Shown here in pieces: positions 24,633 to 33,206 of a stretch of 37,088 nucleotides of DNA. The first letter of the stretch is position 1, and every line of letters starts with the position of its first letter. The stretch is from positions 1 to 37,088 of the forward strand of contig JAHEJX010000029.1 in the NCBI GenBank assembly GCA_024638645.1, given 5' to 3'. The position numbers and the translations under genes are program-made. This DNA is from Actinomycetes bacterium (lineage in GTDB: Bacteria > Actinomycetota > Acidimicrobiia > Spongiisociales > UBA5794). Below the pieces are notes generated by a model. It searched no databases and was not told the origin of the DNA. It saw nothing but the letters and a program-made list of their open reading frames with translations.

Positions 24633-25156
24633 TGGGCGAATATCCGCAGCTGTCGTCTCCGAACATTGCCGGGGACGCATTCGTTGCGGATACGGCCCGC
24701 GTATACGGCGATGTCACAATCGAATCCGAGGCGTCCGTCTGGTACGGAGCCTCGATTCGCGCAGAGGTGGCGCCGGTCACCGTCGGGCGGGGTAGCAACG
24801 TCCAGGACAACGCCGTGCTGCACACGGACGACGGATTCCCGGTCGCGTTGGGCGCCGACGTGACCGTCGGCCACGGCGCGATCGTCCATGGCGCCACGGT
24901 CGAGGACGGTGCTTTGATCGGCATGGGTGCCATCGTCTTGAACGGCGCGGTCGTCGGGGCGGGGGCATTCGTCGCCGCGGGGACAGTTGTCCCCCCCGGC
25001 GCCGTCGTCCCAGCCGGAATGCTGGTCGTTGGCAGCCCGATGAAGGTGCAACGCGAGGTCAGCGATGCCGAGAACCAAAGCACCGCCAACGGTCTCCGCC
25101 ACTACAAACACTACGCAAAGGTGTATGCAGCATTGCAAGAAAGCGAGACTGAATGA
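24632..25156 (+). CDS. Gamma-carbonic anhydrase-like hexapeptide-repeat protein
   Basis: 174 residues from ATG 24632, whose A is the last base of the upstream TAA. It is a left-handed beta-helix of hexapeptide repeats (FVADTARVYGDVTIE, then SVWYGASIRAEVAPVTVG) with the metal-ligand pattern of the Cam/YrdA/PaaY family: H64 in AVLHTD and H81 and H86 in VGHGAIVHG. A C-terminal helix (about 140-174) completes the trimer-type architecture. Reversible hydration of CO2 is possible, but many family members (YrdA, PaaY) have other or unknown activities, so only the family is assigned. It overlaps the following small gene by four bases. Confidence 0.87.
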   Translation: MGEYPQLSSPNIAGDAFVADTARVYGDVTIESEASVWYGASIRAEVAPVTVGRGSNVQDNAVLHTDDGFPVALGADVTVGHGAIVHGATVEDGALIGMGAIVLNGAVVGAGAFVAAGTVVPPGAVVPAGMLVVGSPMKVQREVSDAENQSTANGLRHYKHYAKVYAALQESETE

Positions 25157-25386
25157 GCTGGTGGGAACGATTCGTCGCCATCTTCAAGAGTGAAGCGGCC
25201 GACGTAAAGGAAGGGCTTCAGAAGGCCGGCAAGAGTCTGAGCGACGAGCTCGACCGCAAACAGGCCGAGCTCGACGCCGAGCCCCATGAGCGTATCGACA
25301 TGTTGCTTGAAGAGGGCGAACAAGCAGATGCGAGGTTTGAGGAGCTGGAGAACAAGATCAGAGGAGAGGGCGAATCCGATACGTGA
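25153..25386 (+). CDS. Small charged helical protein, function unknown
   Basis: 77 residues, starting in an ATGA overlap with the upstream gene. After MSWWERFVAIF, a short amphipathic segment that may sit on the membrane, the remainder is almost all charged helix (EAADVKEGLQKAGKSLSDEL and later heptad-like Glu/Leu/Lys runs), a probable coiled coil. The tight overlap and coding composition support a real gene. No family is recognised. Confidence 0.65.
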   Translation: MSWWERFVAIFKSEAADVKEGLQKAGKSLSDELDRKQAELDAEPHERIDMLLEEGEQADARFEELENKIRGEGESDT

Positions 25387-25455
25387 TACGTAACGCCCAG
25401 CACTATTGCGGAGGACGTGTTACCTGATACTCATGCTGCGAAGCGGCGTGCGCGC

Positions 25456-26901
25456 CTATTCACAACCTTGGAGGTCATCGTCGCCGGGTCCGCCCCTGCA
25501 AAAGTCGGTGCCAACTCCTGCGATCAGCTGATCAGCGTCTTCGCCACCAAAAAGCCTGTCGTTGCCGACTGCCCCGGCGAGATAGTCCTCCCCGTTGCCA
25601 CCGCGGATGATGTCGTAGCCGGCGGCACCAACGAGATAGTCATCCCCATTGCCACCGCGAATGATGTCGCGGAGATCGCCGCCGTGAACCTCGTCGCGGC
25701 CCTGGTTGCCCCAGATGCGATCGCGTCCAGGACCGCCGCAGATGAAGTCGTTCCCTTTTAAGCCACGAATCTCGTCGTCGCCACCGAGGCCTGCAATCAC
25801 ATCGCTGCCGTCGGTACCAACTATGACATCGTCTCCGTGAGTGCCGACGATGGTCGCCGTGCGGCCGGCGCACTCGTAATCGCCCGGTGGAGTTGTCCCG
25901 CCACCGCCGCCGCCACTGCTGCCATTCACGGAGAACTTGCGGACCGGTGAGTTGCGCTGCTCAGTGACCGACAGCACATGCTTGCCGTCGCGGGTAAACG
26001 CGATTGCCTCACCGGGCGTGCTGGGCGGGTGACAGCTGGTCACCGGGTGAGCGGCCAAAGCCGCATACACCGACTGCCCGGAGTCACGCTTCCAGGCAAA
26101 GGTCTCAGAGCCGTTCTTGACAATGATCGTCTTGCCGTTGGGAGAAATGTCGGCGGCGGTGCTCGGCCCGTAATTGGTGGAGCGGCGCTGCTTGATGGCC
26201 ACCTTCGGTTTGGCTTTGATTATTCCGCCCTCTTTGAGGCGGCTCTGCGGGATCTTGTAGACCCAGCCCATGTCGCTCTTGCCACCGACGGTGGTCAGTT
26301 GCTTCTCGACGATTACCAGATCCTTGGAGATTGGATCGACGAATACGCCTTCCCCGTTGCGCCGCCAAGTCTTGCCCGCGTCATTTGGATTCTCGTATGC
26401 AAACTCGAACTTCTCGATCGCTCCGCTGGGAATCGTTGTTGAATTGCCCTTGCCGGGGGGCGCCGGCTCGGCGAAGCGATAGATCCACAGCGTCGCGCGA
26501 CTATGTCCGTTGTTGCCGATATCGGCGACGTATATGTAGTCCTTGTTTGCGTTGGGCCCCGGACCAATAGCGATGTCTTCAAAATCACGGGCAGTAACCC
26601 CGCCGAGGTTGACGATGCCACGATCCTCACCGTCGCCCGCCATTGCGTAGATTCGAGCTGTATCGCCACTGTCGTTGTGCAGCCAATAGCGATTGGTGTG
26701 GTTTGGCGAAGCAACCAGGCCCGACGCTTCCCGAATGTTGTCGCGCGACAGTTCGCCGACGATGTCTACGTTGCCAAATGTCGGACAATCTTGGCCGGCG
26801 GCCACGCCGGATGGTGAGTTGGCAACCACGAGAAAGGCAATCGTCAACAACAGCGCGAGCGCGCCGATCAGCCGTCTATTGGAAAGTCGAGTTGGAGTCA
26901 T
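25456..26901 (-). CDS. Secreted protein with beta-propeller-like domain and RTX calcium-binding repeats
   Basis: 481 residues. A signal peptide (about 1-35, ending VAAGQ) directs export. Residues about 40-340 contain SGLVASPNHTNRYWLHNDSG, DFEDIAIGPGP and later NGEGVFVDPISKDLVIVEKQ, resembling a beta-propeller of the esterase-like/phytase-like type. A GGGGGG linker (about 343-348) leads to 120 residues of RTX nonapeptides of GGxGxDxx type (for example GLGGDDEIRGLKGNDFICGG), which bind calcium and fold as a beta-roll outside the cell. Such tails are common on type I secreted proteins in proteobacteria, but here a Sec-type signal peptide is present. The function of the propeller is not assigned. 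Convergent with the small helical gene and divergent from aceE. Confidence 0.82.
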   Translation of the reverse strand: MTPTRLSNRRLIGALALLLTIAFLVVANSPSGVAAGQDCPTFGNVDIVGELSRDNIREASGLVASPNHTNRYWLHNDSGDTARIYAMAGDGEDRGIVNLGGVTARDFEDIAIGPGPNANKDYIYVADIGNNGHSRATLWIYRFAEPAPPGKGNSTTIPSGAIEKFEFAYENPNDAGKTWRRNGEGVFVDPISKDLVIVEKQLTTVGGKSDMGWVYKIPQSRLKEGGIIKAKPKVAIKQRRSTNYGPSTAADISPNGKTIIVKNGSETFAWKRDSGQSVYAALAAHPVTSCHPPSTPGEAIAFTRDGKHVLSVTEQRNSPVRKFSVNGSSGGGGGGTTPPGDYECAGRTATIVGTHGDDVIVGTDGSDVIAGLGGDDEIRGLKGNDFICGGPGRDRIWGNQGRDEVHGGDLRDIIRGGNGDDYLVGAAGYDIIRGGNGEDYLAGAVGNDRLFGGEDADQLIAGVGTDFCRGGPGDDDLQGCE

Positions 26902-27048
26902 TTGTAAGCGTTCAATTCCGTTGGAAGTCCGGGATCAACGCCTCCTACATCCTGCTTGCCCCAGAGCGACCACGGAATGTAGTGGGCTCACCTGGTTGGC
27001 GCAACAACGGTGTTCCCCGCGACCTAGAGGTTCGCCGCCGTCAAGGTG

Positions 27049-27054
27049 TAACCT
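27049..27054 (+). promoter_or_regulatory. Candidate -10 box for aceE
   Basis: TAACCT lies 32 bases before the GTG start chosen for aceE, so the transcript would have a leader of about 26 bases carrying GGAG (27073-27076). No -35 element is obvious. Confidence 0.3.
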
Positions 27055-27086
27055 TCGGCCTCCTCGAGAAGCGGAGAACGCGCTAC

Positions 27087-29783
27087 GTGATCGGCGATGA
27101 TTTCACCTTTCAGCTACCGGATGCTCACCCCGACGAGACGCAAGAGTGGCTCGATTCGCTCGACAACGTCATCAACGCCGACGGGGAGCCGCGTGCCAGG
27201 TTCCTGATTGCCAAGCTGCTCAAACATGCGCAGGACCGCGCCGTCGGCGTTCCAAAGACCGTCTCGACTCCGTACATAAACACCATCCCGCCGGACTTCG
27301 AGCAGCCCTTCCCCGGCGACGAGGACATCGAAGGAAGACTGCGTCGCATCGTCAGCTGGAATGCCGCCGTCATGGTGACCAAAGCCAACATCGCAGTCGA
27401 CGGCATCGGGGGGCACCTGTCCTCGTTTGCTTCATCGGCGATGCTCTATGACGTTGGCTTCAACCACTTCTTCCGCGGCCACCAGAACGGCCCCGGCGAC
27501 CACGTCTACATCCAAGGACACGCCAGCCCCGGCATCTACGCCAGGGCGTTCCTCGAGGGCCGGCTCGACGAGGCCGACCTCGACCGATTTCGGCGAGAGA
27601 TCGGCGGCGGGCTGTCGAGCTATCCCCATCCGAGACTCATGCCCGAGTTCTGGGAGTACCCAACAGTTTCGATGGGCCTAGGGCCGATCAACTCGATCTA
27701 CCAGGCGCGGTTCCTCCGCTACCTCCAGCATCGGGGTATCCAGGACACATCGACGTCGCGAGTGTGGTGCTTCATCGGCGACGGCGAAACCGACGAGCCG
27801 GAGACTCTCGGATCGATCTCGTTGGCCGGCCGGGAACGGCTCGACAATCTCACATGGGTGATCAACTGCAACCTGCAGCGTCTCGACGGGCCGGTGCGCG
27901 GCAATGGGAAGATCATCCAGGAGCTGGAAGCCATGTTCCGCGGCGCGGGATGGAACGTCATCAAGGTCATCTGGGGCACCAACTGGGATCCCCTGCTGGC
28001 CGCAGACGAGGGCGGCTATCTGGTGCGCCGCATGAACGAATCGATCGACGGCGAATACCAGGTCTACAAGGCGCGCGATGGCGCATTCGTAAAGGAGCGA
28101 TTCTTCGGTCCGGGACCGGAGCTGCAGCAGCTCGTAGCCCACATGAGCGACGACGAGGTGTGGGCACTGCGACGCGGCGGTCATGACTACAAGAAGCTCT
28201 ACACCGCGTACAAGACAGCCACAGACGCCACCAATGCGCCGACCGTCATCCTGGCCAAGACGATCAAGGGCTTCATGCTCGGCGAAGGCGTCCAGGGCGG
28301 AATGACGACGCACCAGGTCAAGAAACTGAGCTCTGAACAGCTGATTGGCCTCCGCGACCGGCTTCAGCTGCAGGACGACATCTCCGACGAGGCAATCCTC
28401 GCCAACCCCGAAAGCCCGCCGTATCTCAGACCTGCTCAAGATTCGCCAGAGGTGGATTACATGCTGGCGCGGCGGCGCGAGCTCAACGGGCCACTGCCGC
28501 AACGCACGTTGGATACCTTCGTTCCGCTCACCCTGCCACCGCACGAGCCGTTTGCGGAGTTCGAAGGCGGCTCAGGGTCGGTGGAAGTCTCCACGACCGG
28601 CGTCTTCACCCGAATGCTGCGGAGCTTGGCACGGACCGAGGAATTCGGTGACCGGGTAGTGCCCATCATCCCAGACGAGGGCCGTACGTTCGGAATGGAC
28701 GCTCTTTTCAAAGAGCTGGAGATCTATGCCTCGCGTGGTCAGCTCTACGAGCCGGTCGACGCCCACCTCCTGCTCTCGTATCAGGAGTCACAGGACGGAC
28801 AGATTCTCGAAGAGGGAATAACCGAGGCCGGCGCGACGGCAAGTTGGATTGCTGCGGCTACGTCCTACGCCAATCGCGGCGTGCCGATGGTTCCGTTCTA
28901 CACCTTCTATTCGATGTTCGGATTCCAACGCGTTGGTGACCTCATCTGGTCGGCGGCCGATTCCCGAGCACGCGGCTTCCTGATGGGCGCCACTGCCGGG
29001 CGTACCACCCTCCTTGGCGAAGGCCTTCAGCACCAGGATGGGCATTCACTACTCCAGGCCTCCGTTGTCCCGGTCTGCCAGGTCTACGACCCTGCCTTCG
29101 CATATGAGCTGGGCGTCATCGTCGAGAACGGCCTGCACCGCATGTACGGCGACAACGAGGACATCTTCTATTACATCACCCTTTACAACGAGGCCTATAC
29201 CCATCCGTCGAAGCCGGATGGCATCGACGAGGGAATCGTCAAAGGCATCTACCGCTGGGAGAGGGCTCCCGAAGGTAGGGACCACAAGGTCGGCATCCTC
29301 TTTTCCGGATCGGCTCATTCAGCGGCCCGCGCCGCCCAACAGACCCTGGCCCACGACTACAACGTCGGCGCTGAGCTGTGGAGCGTGACGTCATACAAAT
29401 CGTTACGCGAGGAAGCGCTCGAAGTAGAGCGGTGGAACCGACTGCACCCTGATGAGACCCCGCGGGTTCCGTATGTGACCAAACACCTCGAAACCGTCGG
29501 CGGGCCCATCGTTGCCGTGACCGACTACATGAAGGCGGTTTCCGACCAAATCGCCCGCTGGGTGCCGGGCTCGTTCATGCCACTCGGCACGGACGGTTTT
29601 GGGCGCAGCGATAGCCGCGAGGCACTGCGCCGCTTCTTCGAGATCGACGAGGCCCACATTGTGGCCACCGTGCTCAAGTCGCTCGTCGACCAAGGCGCGC
29701 TCGAGCCGAAGGTCGTGCTCGAAGTGATCGAGCGGTATGGCATCGATCCAGACAGTCTGCCTCCGGAACTGGACACGCCCTAG
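27087..29783 (+). CDS. aceE: Pyruvate dehydrogenase E1 component, homodimeric
   Basis: 898 residues from GTG 27087, close to the usual 890-920; the frame is open further upstream but the added residues are not AceE-like. It decarboxylates pyruvate with thiamin diphosphate and transfers acetyl to the E2 lipoyl domain, feeding acetyl-CoA to central metabolism in the cytosol. The thiamin-diphosphate motif is in FIGDGETDEPE running to WVINCNLQRLDGPVRGNG. Other family blocks are GGHLSSFASSAMLYDVGFNHFFRG, then YSMFGFQRVGDLIWSAADSRARGFL, and the C-terminal VAVTDYMKAVSDQIARWVPG. The single-chain form is typical of proteobacteria and actinobacteria. The E2/E3 genes are not in the window. Confidence 0.95.
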   Translation: MIGDDFTFQLPDAHPDETQEWLDSLDNVINADGEPRARFLIAKLLKHAQDRAVGVPKTVSTPYINTIPPDFEQPFPGDEDIEGRLRRIVSWNAAVMVTKANIAVDGIGGHLSSFASSAMLYDVGFNHFFRGHQNGPGDHVYIQGHASPGIYARAFLEGRLDEADLDRFRREIGGGLSSYPHPRLMPEFWEYPTVSMGLGPINSIYQARFLRYLQHRGIQDTSTSRVWCFIGDGETDEPETLGSISLAGRERLDNLTWVINCNLQRLDGPVRGNGKIIQELEAMFRGAGWNVIKVIWGTNWDPLLAADEGGYLVRRMNESIDGEYQVYKARDGAFVKERFFGPGPELQQLVAHMSDDEVWALRRGGHDYKKLYTAYKTATDATNAPTVILAKTIKGFMLGEGVQGGMTTHQVKKLSSEQLIGLRDRLQLQDDISDEAILANPESPPYLRPAQDSPEVDYMLARRRELNGPLPQRTLDTFVPLTLPPHEPFAEFEGGSGSVEVSTTGVFTRMLRSLARTEEFGDRVVPIIPDEGRTFGMDALFKELEIYASRGQLYEPVDAHLLLSYQESQDGQILEEGITEAGATASWIAAATSYANRGVPMVPFYTFYSMFGFQRVGDLIWSAADSRARGFLMGATAGRTTLLGEGLQHQDGHSLLQASVVPVCQVYDPAFAYELGVIVENGLHRMYGDNEDIFYYITLYNEAYTHPSKPDGIDEGIVKGIYRWERAPEGRDHKVGILFSGSAHSAARAAQQTLAHDYNVGAELWSVTSYKSLREEALEVERWNRLHPDETPRVPYVTKHLETVGGPIVAVTDYMKAVSDQIARWVPGSFMPLGTDGFGRSDSREALRRFFEIDEAHIVATVLKSLVDQGALEPKVVLEVIERYGIDPDSLPPELDTP

Positions 29784-30094
29784 CGGATGCTTCGCATCGG
29801 CGGTATCTGGTACCGGGTAGCTCGTAGCTGCCGCCGCGGTGTCTCTCCCCCTCGCCAGCGAAGCGAGTGTTGGGGGGAGTACCCGGCGGAGCCGGGGAGG
29901 GGGGTGCTGAGGTAGTCCTGCACGTCGTGCGCGATGTGCCGACGCGCACTTAGCTCCCCCTCCGTCCGATCGCTTCGCGATCGTCCACCTCCCCCAACGT
30001 CGCTTCGCTCCTGGGGGAGGAGACAGCGCACCCGGGTAAAGACAGCGCACCCGGGGGACGAGACAGCGGATGTGCCGCCTAGCGCCAGCTGCGC
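29784..30094. repeat. Gene-free block of GC-rich hairpins and short repeats (REP-like)
   Basis: No coding potential is seen. Hairpins: GATGC-TTC-GCATC (29786-29798); CTCCCCC (29845-29851) with GGGGGAG (29873-29879); CGATCGC-TTC-GCGATCG (29967-29983); CCTCCCCC (29988-29995) with GGGGGAGG (30013-30020). Several share a CGCTTCG core. GACAGCGCACCCGGG occurs twice (30022-30036, 30041-30055), with a third partial copy at 30061. It may be a repetitive extragenic palindrome element, or a compound terminator for the convergent aceE and 30095-30553 genes. Confidence 0.6.
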
Positions 30095-30553
30095 CTAAAC
30101 CAATGTCCAAGCGGTCTGCACGACGGCACTGTCGCCGATCTGTAGCCGCAAGCTGATCGGTCCAAGCGGCACATCTTCGAAGCTGAATCGGCCAAGTGAG
30201 TCTGACTCGGCGGACATCGACTGTTCACCGAAGTGCAGCTCGACCGTTCCGACCTGAGCCGGCACTACCTGGCCGACCAGGCGGCGCGTGCCGTCTGAGA
30301 TGATGGCGACCTCTATCTCGAAGCCGGGGGCCTGGAATGTGACCTGGCGAGTGCCATCGACGCCACGCACCCCAACCAGCTCGGCCTCTGCCGAGTCGAA
30401 GACGAGTTCGGCAAGCTCTATGTCGATCGTCCTCCAGGTAAAGGACTCCTTGGCTGCCTCGATGAACCGCTCCGGCACCGGATCGGTGGCATCGAGCGCA
30501 GACGCCAGCTCGGAAATCAAGCGATCATCTGGTTCGTGTGTGGTCGGGTTCAT
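30095..30553 (-). CDS. Small sigma-factor-associated protein of the CHAT/subtilisin cluster
   Basis: 152 residues, overlapping the end of the sigma gene (ATGA), so coupled to it. The N-terminal part (about 20-50) has DPVPERFIEAAKESFTWRTI, then IELAELVFDS. The central part holds VRGVDGTRQVTFQAPGFEIE and GRRLVGQ-like sequence (TRRLVGQVVPAQ). The C-terminal 50 residues look like a carboxypeptidase-regulatory-type beta-sandwich (ESDSLGRFSFEDVPLGPISL). As I recall, proteins of this type are commonly coded directly after sigma factors near CHAT and S8 protease genes in actinobacteria. No membrane segment is visible, so it would be a soluble partner or anti-sigma factor. The function is inferred from context. 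Confidence 0.75.
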   Translation of the reverse strand: MNPTTHEPDDRLISELASALDATDPVPERFIEAAKESFTWRTIDIELAELVFDSAEAELVGVRGVDGTRQVTFQAPGFEIEVAIISDGTRRLVGQVVPAQVGTVELHFGEQSMSAESDSLGRFSFEDVPLGPISLRLQIGDSAVVQTAWTLV

Positions 30554-31131
30554 GTGTTCTCTCTTCCTCGGTCTGCCTCACCAACCCCCCGCTGGACGGT
30601 GTCCAGCGCTCGGCGGAGCTTCTCAAGGCATCTGGCCCTTGTTGGTCCGATGCTTCCAATCGGTCGTCCAAGCATGTCTGCGATGGTCTCGTAGTCGAGA
30701 GGTGGATCCGCGGTGACCGCCCTCAACAACTGCTGTGACTCAACGTCGAGCGTTGCGAAGGCTGCCGCTACGTCAGCGTCTCGCTCCGTCGCCAGCAGAC
30801 CGTGGTCGACGGCCGGGTCCGAGTCCACGATCTGGAATTCGACCGCGGTAGGCACCGTCCGCTCATAGATTCGCTTGGTACGGATCGCCTCGTTGCGAGC
30901 AGTGGTGGCGAGCCACGAGGCGAGTTTCTCGGGATCGCGGATGCGGTCGAGATTCTCAACCAGGCGCAACCACACTGTCTGGCTGACGTCGCCGGCTGTC
31001 GCCTCGTCGAGACGGAAGCCACGGATGACAGACCAAACCAGCCGCGCATAGCGGTCTACGAGGGAGTCCCAGGCTTTCCTGTTCCCATCGCGTGCCGCTG
31101 CCAGCAACTCTGTGGTGGTGACCTTGGTCAT
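30550..31131 (-). CDS. ECF-like RNA polymerase sigma factor of the CHAT/subtilisin cluster
   Basis: 193 residues from ATG 31131, chosen because TAACGT (31140-31145, minus strand) ends eight bases before it; the frame extends 57 bases upstream. Region 2 spans about 15-80 (AWDSLVDRYARLVWSVIRGF, then DVSQTVWLRLVENLDRIRDP and LASWLATTARNEAIR). Region 4 spans about 130-180 (LLRAVTADPPLDYETIADML, then GRPIGSIGPTRARCLEKLRR). The PIGSIGPTRARCLEKLRR variant is characteristic of actinobacterial sigma factors found beside CHAT and S8 protease genes. It is followed by its coupled partner gene. It lies on the same strand as the MFS and CHAT genes but is separated from them by two gene remnants. Confidence 0.88.
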   Translation of the reverse strand: MTKVTTTELLAAARDGNRKAWDSLVDRYARLVWSVIRGFRLDEATAGDVSQTVWLRLVENLDRIRDPEKLASWLATTARNEAIRTKRIYERTVPTAVEFQIVDSDPAVDHGLLATERDADVAAAFATLDVESQQLLRAVTADPPLDYETIADMLGRPIGSIGPTRARCLEKLRRALDTVQRGVGEADRGRENT

Positions 31132-31139
31132 GTCCGACC

Positions 31140-31145
31140 ACGTTA
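31140..31145 (-). promoter_or_regulatory. -10 box for a leaderless transcript (cluster sigma factor)
   Basis: On the minus strand TAACGT is followed by 8 bases and the ATG at 31131. Confidence 0.45.
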
Positions 31146-31300
31146 CCGGCCTGCTGACACCCGAGCCGCGCACTGCTGCAGTAGTCATTGCTTGCCTTTC
31201 ATACAGTTACGTGACGCGACAAGGGTGCCTGTGATACAAACAATCGTCGGCACGTGCCCCATCCAAAGCACCTGGTAGGAGGGGCTATATGGGCGGGCGG

Positions 31301-31775
31301 CTATCGTCCGGGGCGTTTGATGCCGACGTTCTTCAGCTGGTAGTAGGACTCCACGGCTGCGGCGACTTTCTCCCTGCCGAATCCAGACATCTTGAAACCG
31401 CCGAATGGAGCCTCGATGCCTGGGAGAAACCACTCGTTGACGAAGATCTGGCCCGCTTCCAAACGATCTGCGATTCGGGTGATGTGGTCGAGGCCGTTTC
31501 CGGACACGCCGCCCACGAGGCCGTAGTCCGAGTCATTGGCAATCGCGACCGCCTCATCTGGATCGGTGTATGGAATCACCACGAGGACGGGCCCAAAGAC
31601 TTCCTCACGGGCAATTGCCAGGTCGTTCGACACGCCGTGCGAACACCGTCGGCTGATAGAAGTATCCGGGCAGGGTGATCGGGCCGCCACCGGTCGCCGG
31701 CATGGCCCCATCCTCGCCGGCCTTGCGCAGATGTCGGTCGACCCGATCAAGTTGAACGCCGAAGACATCCACCTA
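31301..31775 (-). pseudogene. C-terminal remnant of an aldehyde dehydrogenase with a frameshift
   Basis: The final 110 residues read as typical NAD(P) aldehyde dehydrogenase: VSNDLAIAREEVFGPVLVVI, then ADRLEAGQIFVNEWF, EAPFGGFKMSGFGREK and ESYYQLKNVGIK. Upstream, the expected LPGYFYQPTVF lies in another frame. One extra base near 31639 splits the block that should read TVFDGVSNDLA. Further upstream the homology fades near 31740-31775, so the first roughly 300 residues, including the catalytic Cys and Glu, are missing. It is therefore non-functional unless the frameshift is a sequencing error, and even then it is truncated. The missing half ends where a Rieske oxygenase remnant begins on the other strand. 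Confidence 0.75.
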
Positions 31776-31913
31776 GTCCGCTCGGTCCAACGTGGCATGG
31801 CGAGCCGCGGATACCGCCCCGGGCCGCTCATCCTGGATGAAGACATGGGCCTCAACAGCGAGCACACAATGGCGGCAATCAAGGCTTGGTATGAAGAGGC
31901 GATGGACGCCTAG
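31731..31913 (+). pseudogene. C-terminal remnant of a Rieske-type ring-hydroxylating oxygenase alpha subunit
   Basis: The last 60 residues (LNAEDIHLVRSVQRGMASRG, then YRPGPLILDEDMGLNSEHTM and AAIKAWYEEAM) match the C-terminal tail of aromatic ring-hydroxylating oxygenase alpha subunits, which ends in an SRGYRPGPL-type segment and a final helix. The Rieske iron-sulfur domain and the iron-binding catalytic core are absent. The remnant starts at or near the point where the aldehyde dehydrogenase remnant ends on the opposite strand. This suggests that one deletion removed the 5' halves of two divergent genes. The assignment rests on a short stretch. Confidence 0.6.
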
Positions 31914-31931
31914 GACGAGCCATCTACACGC

Positions 31932-33200
31932 CTATTCCTCCAGGACGGGCTCCCCACTCGATGCCGTCGCTCGCGTCGCGTCCACGTTGGCGGCGCCCAG
32001 CTCAATCCAGACGTAGGCGGCAGTGAGGATCATCAAGCCGCCGAAAATCGCATAGGGAGTCCACAGGCCGACGAATTCAGCGAGCATCCCGCCCAGGATC
32101 GCGCCGATGGGCATCAACCCCCAGGTGCCGGCCCTGAATATGCTTGTCGTGCGGCCCATCATGCGATCCGGAATCAAGGATTGGCGCAGCGATATTGCGA
32201 GCACGCTCCACACCACCACAGTGACGCCGATGCCTGCGGTCCCCACGACGCCCTGGACCCAGTTCGTAGCCATTCCGACCACAATCACGCTCAATCCAAA
32301 AGCGGCCCCACCCAAGGCAATCCCGGTTCGCGAGCCGAGAGTGCGAGCTGTCGCCTTGGCGAGAGCTGCGCCAATGAGCGATCCGAGTGCCAGCACGGAC
32401 AAAAAGAAGCCGTAGAACCGAGGCTCGACACCCATCCGCTCCTGAGCGACGACGACCAGCGGTGCCCAATAGGCCATGACCGTGATATTGGCGACCATGG
32501 TGAGGACCAACAGCGCCCGTAGAGCCCGCTCCGAGAACAACCAGCGGGCGGCTTCGCGAATCTCACCGAGCGCCGATTTCTCGGATCGGGTCGGATCCTC
32601 CGGTTCGACATGGCGCGGAATCGCCCAGATCAGCAAGGAACTGAATGCAAACGTGATCGCATCGACAGCAAAGGGTGCAGACATAGCCACCCCGAAGACC
32701 AAGCCGCCGACAAGCGGGCCGATCAGTTGGTTGCCCCCGGTGTTGGCGAAGGACAGGACCGAGTTGGCACGCTCCAGGCCGGCTACGTCCTTGCCGACCA
32801 GGCTTGTCAACATCCCGGCAGCGGCAGCGTCGAAGGCCGTCTCCCCAGCCGCCACCGCGAACCCGATGGCGGCGATGAGAACGAATGTGTGCTGATCAGC
32901 GACGACCAGCAGTGCGAGGATCACAAGCATCACCGCCCGGAACAAGTCGCTGATGATCATGAGAGAGCGGCGGGACATCCGATCCGCGAGCACTCCCGTG
33001 AAAGGGGCGATGAGAAGCCACGGCAGCATGAGGGTCGCCTCCACCAGTCCGATGCGAAACGGGCTGGGATCAAGTGAGGCAAGCAAAAGCGGCAGAGCCA
33101 CCAGAAGCATGCCGTCGCCGACACCCGAGATTGTGGCGGCAAACGCATACATACGGAAAGGTCGGCCCGATGTTGTCAGCTGCCCTGATCCGGCTGTCAC
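31932..33200 (-). CDS. Major facilitator superfamily exporter (MFS_3/EntS-like)
   Basis: 422 residues from GTG 33200, supported by a TATGTT box six bases upstream; an in-frame GTG lies 27 bases further up. There are twelve hydrophobic segments. GVLADRMSRRSLMIISDLFR between helices 2 and 3 is the MFS motif-A type loop, and GKDVAGLERANSVLSFANTGGNQLIGPLVGG is typical of the MFS_3 group that exports siderophores or drugs by proton antiport. The substrate is unknown. It lies 66 bases downstream of the CHAT gene on the same strand with its own promoter box, so it may be expressed independently. Confidence 0.87.
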   Translation of the reverse strand: MTAGSGQLTTSGRPFRMYAFAATISGVGDGMLLVALPLLLASLDPSPFRIGLVEATLMLPWLLIAPFTGVLADRMSRRSLMIISDLFRAVMLVILALLVVADQHTFVLIAAIGFAVAAGETAFDAAAAGMLTSLVGKDVAGLERANSVLSFANTGGNQLIGPLVGGLVFGVAMSAPFAVDAITFAFSSLLIWAIPRHVEPEDPTRSEKSALGEIREAARWLFSERALRALLVLTMVANITVMAYWAPLVVVAQERMGVEPRFYGFFLSVLALGSLIGAALAKATARTLGSRTGIALGGAAFGLSVIVVGMATNWVQGVVGTAGIGVTVVVWSVLAISLRQSLIPDRMMGRTTSIFRAGTWGLMPIGAILGGMLAEFVGLWTPYAIFGGLMILTAAYVWIELGAANVDATRATASSGEPVLEE

Positions 33201-33206
33201 CACATG

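Noticed and set aside
26643-27086. Upstream extension of the aceE frame by 148 residues
   Set aside because: The added residues are not AceE-like and overlap the divergent RTX gene; GTG 27087 gives the family's normal length.
29845-30055. Possible CRISPR array in the repeat block
   Set aside because: The repeats are unequal hairpins and a two-copy 15-mer with no regular spacer length, and no cas gene is nearby.
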